From positions 1 through 40,620 of the forward strand of contig JADJNA010000002.1 in the NCBI GenBank assembly GCA_016709305.1: a stretch of 40,620 bases of DNA, given 5' to 3'. Under the pieces are notes generated by a model. That model had not been told where the DNA came from and searched no databases. It saw nothing but the letters and a program-made list of their open reading frames with translations. A program made the position numbers and the translations under genes. This stretch comes from Candidatus Villigracilis saccharophilus. GTDB taxonomy: Bacteria; Chloroflexota; Anaerolineae; Anaerolineales; Villigracilaceae. Positions 33,892 through 40,620 of this stretch are shown piece after piece. The stretch's first letter is position 1. Each line of letters starts with the position of its first letter.

Positions 33892-34347
33892 ATGAAACTT
33901 CACGATCTCGTACCCAATGCTGGGTCAAAAAAGAATCGAAAACGCGTTGGACGCGGCATCTCGGCAGGGCAGGGTAAAACTGCTGGCCGTGGTACCAAAG
34001 GCGCGGGCGCACGTTCAGGCGAAGGCGGTCACGCATATCGCCAGGGCGGCAACCTGCCTTTCTTCCGCCGTTTACCGTTCATCCGTGGTGAAGGATTCAC
34101 CCCGCCGAATCAGGTCTTCTATAATGAAGTGAATCTCGATCAGCTTTCACAATCGTTTAAAGCTGACGCGGAAGTCACCCCGGAAGCCCTGAATGAAGCG
34201 CATCTCCTGCGCGACTTACGCAACCCGACAGTTGTTCTTGGCCGCGGCGAGGTGAACATTGCCCTCAAAGTGCGCGTTCATCGCGTAAGCGCGGGCGCCA
34301 AAGCCAAGATCGAAAAGGCTGGCGGCACGGTTGAGTTGATCGCCTAA
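33892..34347 (+). CDS. rplO: 50S ribosomal protein L15
   Basis: A 151-residue protein with a long basic N-terminal tail (KKNRKRVGRGISAGQGKTAGRGTKGAGARSG) that threads into 23S rRNA, and a globular domain ending VRVHRVSAGAKAKIEKAGGTVELI. It is 10 nt after rpmD and 23 nt before secY, the usual order. Confidence 0.97.
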   Translation: MKLHDLVPNAGSKKNRKRVGRGISAGQGKTAGRGTKGAGARSGEGGHAYRQGGNLPFFRRLPFIRGEGFTPPNQVFYNEVNLDQLSQSFKADAEVTPEALNEAHLLRDLRNPTVVLGRGEVNIALKVRVHRVSAGAKAKIEKAGGTVELIA

Positions 34348-34370
34348 CCCTTAATAAAAGGATACTTTGC

Positions 34371-35747
34371 ATGAAGAGTACTTTTTCAGGCTGGCGCTAC
34401 CTTTGGAAATCGGAAGATATTCGCCGCAAATTGATCGTCACATTCGCCATTCTGGCTTTGTATCGTCTTGTAGCGAATATTCCCGCTCCCGGCGTAGACT
34501 TTGCCGTTCTTGCCCAGTTTCGTGCTTCAGCATCTGGCAGTGGAAACTTCCTTGATTTTCTTGATCTGCTTTCCGGTGGAACGGTTTCCAATTTCTCATT
34601 GCTATCAATGGGTGTATATCCGTACATTACAGCGCAGATCATCTTACAGTTATTGATCCCGATCATTCCCGCGCTACAGCGCAGGATGGAGGAGGATCCA
34701 CGGGAAGCACGCCGCTGGCAGGAAAAATGGACTTATTACCTTGCCGTGCCGATGGCTGCACTCTCTGCAATAGGTCAGATCAATATTTTTAATTCCCTGT
34801 CCATTCAAGCTTTGCAGCAGCCCATCCTCGCATTTGGCTTTACAGCGGATCAATGGCTGAACTCGGTAACCGTTCTTCTGGCGATGACCGCTGGTACGAT
34901 GTTTGCCATTTGGCTGGGTGAATTGATTTCAGAATACGGTATTCGCGGCCAGGGTCTTTCCTTGATCATTTTTGCGGGAATTGTTTCGCAAATGCCCTCA
35001 AATCTGGCGTCATTAATGTCTGATGCTGATACACGTGTGTTCATGCTGCTCTTCACGGTTGTGATTATTGTGCTAACCGTGTTCGCAATTGTGTTTGTGC
35101 AGCAGGGTCGTCGTAACGTGCCAGTTATGTATCCAGGCCGTATGGGCAATCGTATGTCCATGCCCGTGAAAGGCACTCTGCCTTTGATGGTGAACCTCTC
35201 CGGTATGATCCCGTTGATCTTTGCAAGCGCCATCCTGCAGTTCCCGACCATCCTCGCCAGCTATTTTACAAGTAGCACGAATGCGGGTGTTGCTGCATTC
35301 TTTACAAGTGTACAGAATTTCTTTGGCGGAACGGGCACCAGCAATTGGGGCTACTGGACTTTGTACTTCTTTATGGTTGTAGTCTTTACTTTCTTCTATA
35401 CTTCTGTGCTGTTCGATCAGCAGAACTATGGCGAAAATCTAAAGAAGGTCGGTGCTACCGTCCCTGGTGTTCACACCGGACCGCCTACCCAAAAATATTT
35501 GAGTACCGTCCAGCGCCGTATCACCCTGCCCGGCGCGTTGTTTCTTGGCGTTGTTGCGATCATGCCATTTCTGCTTGGGCTGTTGCTAACTTTATTCAAC
35601 ATGGGAGCTGCCAGTTCCCAAACCGGTTTATTCCTGGTTTCATCTTCAGGTCTGTTGATCGTGGTCGGTGTTGTACGTGACACCTTCATGAACATTGACG
35701 CAGAATTAAAATTACATGGGTATCAAGATTCACTTCTAGTTCGCTAA
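34371..35747 (+). CDS. secY: Protein translocase subunit SecY
   Basis: A 458-residue channel of the inner-membrane Sec translocon with ten predicted helices. LALYRLVANIPAPGVD begins TM1, and SMGVYPYITAQIILQLL covers the plug and lateral gate. The cytoplasmic loops show GIRGQGLSLIIFAGI and, near the C-terminus, GENLKKVGATVPGVHTG. The last helix ends NIDAELKLHGYQ. It works with SecE and SecG encoded elsewhere. adk is 10 nt downstream. Confidence 0.97.
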   Translation: MKSTFSGWRYLWKSEDIRRKLIVTFAILALYRLVANIPAPGVDFAVLAQFRASASGSGNFLDFLDLLSGGTVSNFSLLSMGVYPYITAQIILQLLIPIIPALQRRMEEDPREARRWQEKWTYYLAVPMAALSAIGQINIFNSLSIQALQQPILAFGFTADQWLNSVTVLLAMTAGTMFAIWLGELISEYGIRGQGLSLIIFAGIVSQMPSNLASLMSDADTRVFMLLFTVVIIVLTVFAIVFVQQGRRNVPVMYPGRMGNRMSMPVKGTLPLMVNLSGMIPLIFASAILQFPTILASYFTSSTNAGVAAFFTSVQNFFGGTGTSNWGYWTLYFFMVVVFTFFYTSVLFDQQNYGENLKKVGATVPGVHTGPPTQKYLSTVQRRITLPGALFLGVVAIMPFLLGLLLTLFNMGAASSQTGLFLVSSSGLLIVVGVVRDTFMNIDAELKLHGYQDSLLVR

Positions 35748-35757
35748 GGAGAGTCTT

Positions 35758-36408
35758 ATGGCGATCTTTATCGTCTTGCTCGGCCCGCCCGGTGTTGGTA
35801 AAGGTACGCAGGCTAAGATATTGGCACAAGCGAAAAATCTGGCCCATATTTCTTCTGGAGATCTTTTTCGCGAGAACATTAAAAATCAAACAGAACTCGG
35901 CAAACACGCCAAATTGTTTATAGACAAAGGTGAGCTGGTGCCGGATGATGTGACCATAGATATGATACGGGAACGCCTCAGTCGTCCGGACTGTAAGCCT
36001 GGCGCGATCCTCGACGGATTTCCGCGGACTCCGGTACAGGCAGATGCGCTCGAGAAAATGCTTGCCGAATTCAACGGGCAGGTGAATGTAGTTCCATACA
36101 TTACAGCTCCTGAGTCGATTGTTGTTGGACGTATCAGCGGACGCTGGACATGCAGGTCAAATGGTCATATTTTCCATCAAATGTTTAATCCGCCAAAAGC
36201 GGATGGTATTTGTGATATTGATGGTTCTGAGTTGTATCAACGCGAAGATGATAAAGTCGAAACTGTGACAATACGAATTCGCGTTTATCTTGAGCAAACC
36301 ATCCCTCTTGTTGATTACTACCGTAAAACCGGTAAATTGGTTGAGATCAATGGTGCTCAGGCTGTGGAGCAGGTTTCAAGAGACCTATGCTTGGCAGTAA
36401 ATAATTAA
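35758..36408 (+). CDS. adk: Adenylate kinase, long form with altered zinc site
   Basis: A 216-residue kinase converting AMP and ATP to two ADP. The P-loop is GPPGVGKGTQAKIL, followed by ISSGDLFRENI (AMP site) and DGFPRTPVQADALEK. The LID reads GRWTCRSNGHIFH...CDIDGSELYQREDD. Zinc-binding relatives have C-x2-C...C-x2-D/C; here the second cysteine is asparagine, giving C, N, C, D, so metal binding is doubtful. Position between secY and map is normal. Confidence 0.96.
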   Translation: MAIFIVLLGPPGVGKGTQAKILAQAKNLAHISSGDLFRENIKNQTELGKHAKLFIDKGELVPDDVTIDMIRERLSRPDCKPGAILDGFPRTPVQADALEKMLAEFNGQVNVVPYITAPESIVVGRISGRWTCRSNGHIFHQMFNPPKADGICDIDGSELYQREDDKVETVTIRIRVYLEQTIPLVDYYRKTGKLVEINGAQAVEQVSRDLCLAVNN

Positions 36409-36462
36409 TTTTTGTGAGTATGCAAAGCTCAAAAGGCTTTGTTGAAAAGTAGGTTTTATCAA

Positions 36463-37233
36463 ATGAGTTGGGAACGCCAGATCAATGTAAAAAGTCCTGC
36501 TGACCTCAAGATTATGCGTGAAGCAGGGCACATCAATGCAACCGTTCTGGCCGCAGTAAGAGAACGTTTACAACCCGGTGTGACAACAGCTGACCTCAAC
36601 GCGGCTGCTGAGGAAGTGCTGAAGTCACACGGATGTGTATCGCCGTTCAAAGGATATGGCAATCCGCCATTCCCTGCATCCATCACAGTCTGTATCAATG
36701 ACGAGATGGTGCATGGAATTCCTCACCCGAAACGCAAGTTGAAGGAAGGGGATATCGTTTCAATAGATTGTGGCACATTCCACAATGGTTTCGTCGCAGA
36801 CTCCGCATTCACTGCCGGAGTGGGGCAGATTTCTCCCCAGGCAACGAAACTGCTCGAAGTCACTGAGGGCGCGTTATTTGCTGGTATTGAAAATATGCGC
36901 AAAGGCAAACGCACAGGTGATGTTTCGGCAGCGATACAGAATTTTGTAGAAAGCCATGGTTTCCATGTGACTCGTGAGTATACGGGGCACGGTGTCGGAA
37001 GGAAAATGCACGAAGGTCCGCAGGTACCCAACATTGGTATCGCAGGAAGCGGCTTTCTTCTCCGACCAGGCGTAACAATTGCTTTGGAACCGATGGTGTT
37101 GATCGGGACGCACGAAACGCGCGTCCTGCCAGATAAATGGACGGTTGTTTCTGCAGATGGTTCATTGACGGCGCATTTTGAACATACGATCGCTGTCACC
37201 GAAGGAGATCCTCTCCTCCTGACTGTCTTGTGA
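36463..37233 (+). CDS. map: Methionine aminopeptidase, type I
   Basis: A 256-residue metalloenzyme that removes the starting methionine from new proteins. The five metal ligands are visible: Asp102 and Asp113 in SIDCGTFHNGFVADS, His176 in TGHGVGRKMHEGP, Glu209 in ALEPMV and Glu240 in HFEHTIAVTE. A TTG at 36439 would add eight residues, but INVKSPADLKIMREAG after ATG 36463 is the usual N-terminus. It is followed by 105 nt with a promoter, where infA would often lie. Confidence 0.96.
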   Translation: MSWERQINVKSPADLKIMREAGHINATVLAAVRERLQPGVTTADLNAAAEEVLKSHGCVSPFKGYGNPPFPASITVCINDEMVHGIPHPKRKLKEGDIVSIDCGTFHNGFVADSAFTAGVGQISPQATKLLEVTEGALFAGIENMRKGKRTGDVSAAIQNFVESHGFHVTREYTGHGVGRKMHEGPQVPNIGIAGSGFLLRPGVTIALEPMVLIGTHETRVLPDKWTVVSADGSLTAHFEHTIAVTEGDPLLLTVL

Positions 37234-37261
37234 ACGAACCTGCGAATAACTGTTGAAAATA

Positions 37262-37290
37262 TAGACAGATCGAAAAAATGTAAGTATAAT
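37262..37290 (+). promoter_or_regulatory. Promoter of the rpmJ-rpsM-rpsK-rpsD run
   Basis: TAGACA (37262-37267), a 17-nt spacer and a perfect TATAAT (37285-37290) lie in the gap between map and rpmJ. They would give a separate alpha-operon-type transcript with a leader of about 43 nt. Confidence 0.75.
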
Positions 37291-37338
37291 TAGACCTTTG
37301 GCTGTCAAGAGACAAGCCGCAAGTAAGGAGAATGATTA

Positions 37339-37452
37339 ATGAAAGTATCGCCCTCCATTCGCAAACGTTGTGCCAAGTGCCGTATTATTAGGCGCAAGGG
37401 AGTAATTTTTATCATTTGCGAAAATCCAAAACATAAACAGAGACAGGGGTAG
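37339..37452 (+). CDS. rpmJ: 50S ribosomal protein L36
   Basis: A 37-residue protein, MKVSPSIRKRCAKCRII followed by RRKGVIFIICENPKHKQRQG. The zinc ligands C-x2-C-x12-C-x4-H are all present, so this is the zinc-binding form. AAGGAG lies 9 nt before ATG 37339, and rpsM begins 11 nt after the stop. The usual neighbour infA is missing. Confidence 0.95.
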   Translation: MKVSPSIRKRCAKCRIIRRKGVIFIICENPKHKQRQG

Positions 37453-37463
37453 TGTGGTGACCT

Positions 37464-37850
37464 ATGGCGAGAATTGAAGGTGTTGATCTCCCCCGTAATA
37501 AACGGGTAGAAGTTGGCCTGACTTACCTTTTTGGTATTGGTCCAACCCGTGCGCACAAGATTTTGGCTCATACCAAAGTTAATCCTGATACGCGCATCAA
37601 AGACTTAAGCGAAGCGGAAACTGCCGCAATTCGCGAATATATTTCGAAAAACTTCAAAGTTGAAGGCGATTTGCGTCGCGAAGTTCAATTGAACATCAAA
37701 CGCCTGATCGAAATCGGCTCTTATCGTGGCTTACGTCATCGTCGTAACCTCCCTGTACGTGGCCAGCGCACTAAGACAAATGCGCGTGTTCGCAAAGGCA
37801 CCAAGAAAACGGTTGCCGGTCGTGGTCGTCGTAAGGGCGGTAAGAAGTAA
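37464..37850 (+). CDS. rpsM: 30S ribosomal protein S13
   Basis: A 128-residue head protein bridging to the large subunit. ARIEGVDLPRNKRVEVGLTYLFGIGPTRAHKIL and RGLRHRRNLPVRGQRTKTNARVRKG, with a basic tail GRGRRKGGKK, are all typical. Spacing to rpsK is 23 nt. Confidence 0.97.
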   Translation: MARIEGVDLPRNKRVEVGLTYLFGIGPTRAHKILAHTKVNPDTRIKDLSEAETAAIREYISKNFKVEGDLRREVQLNIKRLIEIGSYRGLRHRRNLPVRGQRTKTNARVRKGTKKTVAGRGRRKGGKK

Positions 37851-37873
37851 TCCTGTCCGAAAGGTAAATTAAA

Positions 37874-38278
37874 ATGGCTCAGAGTGTTCGTTCCACCCGC
37901 CGCCCATCGGGCGCAAAAAAAGGGAAGCGTACCCTGTCCTCAGGACAGGTGCATATTTTTGCTTCCTTTAATAACACCATTGTGACTGTTACAGACACCG
38001 AAGGCAACACAATTTCCTGGGGTTCTGCTGGTTCCGCTGGTTTCAAAGGCTCACGCAAAAGCACACCTTTTGCCGCCCGTCTAGCAGCCGAACAGGCTCT
38101 CAAGGCTGCGCAACAATTGGGTCTGCAGGATGTGGAGCTTTTTGTCAAAGGCCCTGGCCCGGGTCGCGAGAATGCAATTCGTGCTGTTCAAGCCATGGGC
38201 TTGAGAGTTCGCTCGATTTCGGATATCACCCCGGTACCGCATAATGGCTGCCGTCCTCCGAAAAAGCGACGCGTGTAA
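37874..38278 (+). CDS. rpsK: 30S ribosomal protein S11
   Basis: A 134-residue platform protein at the mRNA exit. HIFASFNNTIVTVTDTEGNTISWGSAGSAGFKGSRKSTPFAA and FVKGPGPGRENAIRA are diagnostic, ending DITPVPHNGCRPPKKRRV. Length is standard. rpsD begins 19 nt after the stop. Confidence 0.98.
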   Translation: MAQSVRSTRRPSGAKKGKRTLSSGQVHIFASFNNTIVTVTDTEGNTISWGSAGSAGFKGSRKSTPFAARLAAEQALKAAQQLGLQDVELFVKGPGPGRENAIRAVQAMGLRVRSISDITPVPHNGCRPPKKRRV

Positions 38279-38297
38279 TAGATGAGGTTGTGACTAT

Positions 38298-38961
38298 ATG
38301 GCTAAAAATTTAAGTCCAGTTTGTAAATTATGCCGCCGCGAAGGCGAGAAACTTTTCCTTAAGGGCGAACGTTGTTTTACCCCCAAATGCTCTTTTGAAA
38401 AGCGCGACTTCGCTCCCGGTCAACATGGCCGCACCGCAGGCAAGGGCGGTGATAAAAATAAGGGGATGGGCACAGGACGTGCCTCCGACTTTGCCCGCCA
38501 GTTACGTGCCAAGCAGAAAGCCCGCCGTATCTATGGCGTGATGGAACGTCAGTTCCGCCGCTATTACGATACCGCCATTACCCGCCGCGGGCTTACAGGT
38601 TTGAATCTGCTTCAGATCCTTGAGTCCCGCCTCGACAATGTGGTGTTCCGACTCGGGTTTGCATCCAGCCGCTCACAGGCTCGTTTGTTGGTTGCCCATG
38701 GTCATTTCACTGTGAATGGCCGCCGTAATGATGTTCCTCCACGCTTCTTGGTGAAGGGATGTTGTCAGCGTGCGCGAAGGCTCCAATAAGTTGACCTATT
38801 TCAAAGACTTGGGTGCATACACTGAAAAGCGAACTTCTCCAAGCTGGTTAAGTCGCAATGTGACCGCCATGGCTGGTTCAGTGGCTCGTATGCCGGAACG
38901 TACTGAAATTGACGGAAGTCTCGACGAACAATTGATCGTCGAATACTACTCCAGACGCTAA
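38298..38961 (+). CDS. rpsD: 30S ribosomal protein S4, with a one-base frameshift
   Basis: The N-terminal part carries a zinc knuckle, CKLCRREGEKLFLKGERCFTPKC, then the rRNA-binding LESRLDNVVFRLGFASSRSQARLLVAHGHFTVNG (S4 domain). At about 38755 the frame breaks at AAGGGATG; adding one base restores VKGDVVSVREGSNK, and the rest runs in the new frame to TAA 38961. An otherwise intact gene with one lost G in a G run indicates sequencing error. S4 represses its operon in E. coli. Confidence 0.93.
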
Positions 38962-38971
38962 TCCTCCAATT

Positions 38972-39014
38972 GCGTATCGGGTCGGACTAAGAAATCTGGT
39001 TCCAGACCCGGCGC
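38972..39014 (+). promoter_or_regulatory. Hairpin in the rpsD-rpoA gap
   Basis: CGGGTC (38978-38983) pairs with GACCCG (39005-39010), extended by GCG with CGC (39012-39014), around an inner TCTGG-TT-CCAGA hairpin. The 77-nt gap is long for this run, and the stem has no T tract, so a control element on rpoA translation is as likely as a terminator. Confidence 0.45.
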
Positions 39015-39038
39015 ATTATCAAAAGGGACAGGTGAATC

Positions 39039-40011
39039 GTGACGGGTATTCTCACGAACATGGTTATGCCTAAAATCGAGCGCGAAGCCGAAGCTCGAAA
39101 CTATGGCAAATTCACAATTAGCCCGCTAGAGGGTGGCTACGGCGTGACGTTAGGCAATGCTCTTCGCCGCGTCCTGCTTTCTTCTCTGGAGGGTACTGCT
39201 ATCACCTCGATTCGCATCGCGGATGTCTTGCACGAGTTTTCCGACATTCCAGGCGTGCGCGAGGATGTCATCCAGGTCATGTTGCAGGTCAAACAGATCC
39301 GCATCAAAATGGATGGCGTGGATAGCGCTCGGATGCAGCTTGAAGTACGCGGCGAAGGAACGGTCACTGCGGCGGATATCATCACTCCGGCCGAGATTGA
39401 GATCGTCAATCCTGACACATATCTCTTTACTGTGGACGGGGCTAAGACAAAGCATGATATTGAATTCGTGGTCGAACGTGGCCGCGGTTATTCTCCTTCC
39501 AATGAACGCGCCGGACACATGCCCATTGGAGAACTTCCAGTGGACGCGATCTACAGCCCGGTCAAGCGTGTCAATTGGGAAGTCGCTTCTGCCCGCGTAG
39601 GTCAGAGCACAAATTACGATAAATTGATTTTAGAGATCTGGACAGACGGCACCATTTCTCCGGAACGCGCACTCAGTTCCTCGGCCCGTATCCTCATCGA
39701 CCACCTGCGTTATGTGGCAGGTATCAATGAAGAAATGCTGGCTGTGGCTGTGGAACGCGGATCTGCGGAAGCCGTTTGAGCAGTGAGCTGGCGGAAACGC
39801 CGGTGGAAGCCCTTGACCTTTCGGTGCGCGTCTTCAATTCCTTGAAGCGCACAGGCATTACCAATGTTGGTGATGTGCTCGACCTGCTTGAAAAAGGCGA
39901 GAGACCGCGGTCATGTCCATCCGCAATTTTGGCGAGAAGAGTTTAGACGAACTTCGCGACAAGATGCGTGAGAAGGGCTTTATGAAAGACGATACATCCT
40001 CGGAGAGTTAG
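39039..40011 (+). CDS. rpoA: DNA-directed RNA polymerase alpha subunit, with frameshifts in the C-terminal domain
   Basis: The N-terminal assembly domain is intact to residue 246: FTISPLEGGYGVTLGNALRRVLLSSLEGTAITSIRI is the dimerisation region, and YVAGINEEMLAVAVERG ends it. The C-terminal domain continues out of frame: SSELAETPVEALDLSVRVFNSLKRTGITNVGDVLDLLEKGE, then AVMSIRNFGEKSLDELRDKMREKGF in a third frame, to TAG 40009-40011. One base is missing near 39775, and a second indel lies near 39905. The domain that contacts promoter DNA and activators is therefore present in sequence. The start is GTG 39039 after AGGTGA. Confidence 0.93.
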
Positions 40012-40013
40012 AG

Positions 40014-40390
40014 ATGCGACATTCAGTAGCAGGTTATACATTAGGACGCAGAAAGGGCGCACGCATTGCCCTTCGGCGTAACCTGATCAAACAGTTTTTA
40101 CGCATGAGCGTATTCAGACCACGAAGGCTAAGGCTGCCGCAATCCGCGGTGATGCTGAACGCTTGATTACACTTGCCCGAAACAGCGCAAATGGAACGGA
40201 GGTGGAAAAGCTTAATGCGCGCCGCCTGGCGATTTCAAAATTGGGTGATAATAAACTCATCAAGCGCTTGTTTGATGAAATTGCACCCCGCTTTGCGACA
40301 CGCCCTGGTGGGTACACCCGTGTGTTAAAACTTGGCCCGCGTCACGGTGATGCGGCTGAGATGGTACTTCTTGAATTGGTTGAAGAGTAG
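40014..40390 (+). CDS. rplQ: 50S ribosomal protein L17, with a one-base frameshift
   Basis: MRHSVAGYTLGRRKGARIALRRNLIKQFLR from ATG 40014 runs into a wrong frame near 40103. Adding one C (CGCCATGAG) gives HERIQTTKAKAAAIRGDAERLITLARNS and the frame then runs to TAG 40388-40390 with RPGGYTRVLKLGPRHGDAAEMVLLELVE. L17 sits at the bottom of the large subunit. It begins 2 nt after rpoA, as in most bacteria. Confidence 0.92.
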
Positions 40391-40420
40391 TTTGTAACAG
40401 CGACCTCGAGTCGCTATGCA

Positions 40421-40620
40421 ATGGCACGTTACCAAGTGATCCTTGCCTACGATGGCGCGGTTTTACCGGAAGTCAGCGCCAGGCGAACTCCCGCACAGTG
40501 CAGGGCGAGTTGGAAAGAGCCCTTCGCAAACTGGGCTGGGCTGACCGGGTTGTTCTCATGGCTGGGCGGACGGATGCAGGGAGTTCATGCAACAGGGCAG
40601 GTTGCGGCGTTCGATCTTGA
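40421..40620 (+). CDS. truA: tRNA pseudouridine synthase A, 5' part, frame-broken
   Basis: ATG 40421 begins MARYQVILAYDG. After an indel near 40457 the sequence reads GSQRQANSRTVQGELERALRKLGWADRVV and MAGRTDAG; with an extra A near 40581 removed it continues VHATGQVAAFDL. This matches TruA, which makes pseudouridine at positions 38-40 of tRNA anticodon arms, and GRTDAGVHA holds the catalytic Asp. The gene runs off the window. truA commonly follows rplQ. Confidence 0.9.
   Translation, partial: MARYQVILAYDGAVLPEVSARRTPAQCRASWKEPFANWAGLTGLFSWLGGRMQGVHATGQVAAFDL

Noticed and set aside
38740..38790. Programmed frameshift in rpsD
   Set aside because: The break is in a G run with no slippery heptamer or downstream structure, and neighbouring genes near the contig end have similar breaks.
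1..40620. CRISPR arrays, tRNA genes, insertion sequences, prophage genes
   Set aside because: No regular repeat-spacer pattern, cloverleaf, transposase or integrase motif was seen on either strand.

Overview
The window reads as a bacterial contig of about 50% G+C. The gene set, the RpoB insertion and the protein sequences look most like Chloroflexota, probably class Anaerolineae. That assignment is by recognition only, since no search was run. Reading frames are clean from about 0.7 kb to 38.7 kb, apart from one frameshift near 11.6 kb and one double stop near 7.05 kb. The first 0.7 kb and the last 1.9 kb carry many single-base indels inside conserved genes (ftsI-like and murE at the left; rpsD, rpoA, rplQ and truA at the right). 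This is what an assembled contig with poorly polished ends looks like.

Layout. (1) 1-1884: the 3' end of a PASTA-domain penicillin-binding protein, a strong hairpin terminator, and murE, a remnant of a cell-wall cluster. (2) 1926-14452: an accessory region of small enzyme and membrane genes. The plus strand has an SRPBCC protein and a GNAT acetyltransferase. The minus strand has a membrane protein with an MDR-type oxidoreductase, a DUF7000-like protein, a diacylglycerol-kinase-like lipid kinase, a methyltransferase coupled to a DUF1801 protein, an amidase, a TfoX-N protein and upp. Divergent from upp is a five-gene plus-strand operon: TetR regulator, NapH/NosR-like 4Fe-4S membrane protein, CPBP protease, DUF998 protein and deazaflavin-type nitroreductase. 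It ends at a perfect hairpin facing a zinc-ribbon membrane protein. (3) 14549-16510: acetyl-CoA synthetase. (4) 16530-20531: rpoB with its own sigma-70-type promoter, without rplKAJL before it and without rpoC after it. (5) 20541-38961: a promoter and structured leader, then rpsL-rpsG-fusA-tuf running directly into rpsJ-rplC-rplD-rplW-rplB-rpsS-rplV-rpsC-rplP-rpmC-rpsQ-rplN-rplX-rplE-rpsN-rpsH-rplF-rplR-rpsE-rpmD-rplO-secY-adk-map. A second promoter then serves rpmJ-rpsM-rpsK-rpsD. (6) 38962-40620: rpoA-rplQ-truA, with truA running off the end.

How it works together. The right two thirds make the core of both ribosomal subunits, two elongation factors, the RNA polymerase alpha and beta subunits, the SecY channel, adenylate kinase and methionine aminopeptidase. 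Most spacings are 2-30 nt. The few wider gaps hold promoters or hairpins and are the probable control points: before rpsL, between rpsJ and rplC, before rpmJ, and before rpoA. infA, usually found between map and rpmJ, is absent here.

The observation most worth checking is the methyltransferase at 7347-6613. Its two halves lie in one uninterrupted frame broken only by two consecutive TGA codons. Ten nucleotides downstream is a perfect hairpin with GGUC at its tip, at a spacing resembling the bacterial selenocysteine insertion element. Sequencing error or a true pseudogene remain real alternatives.
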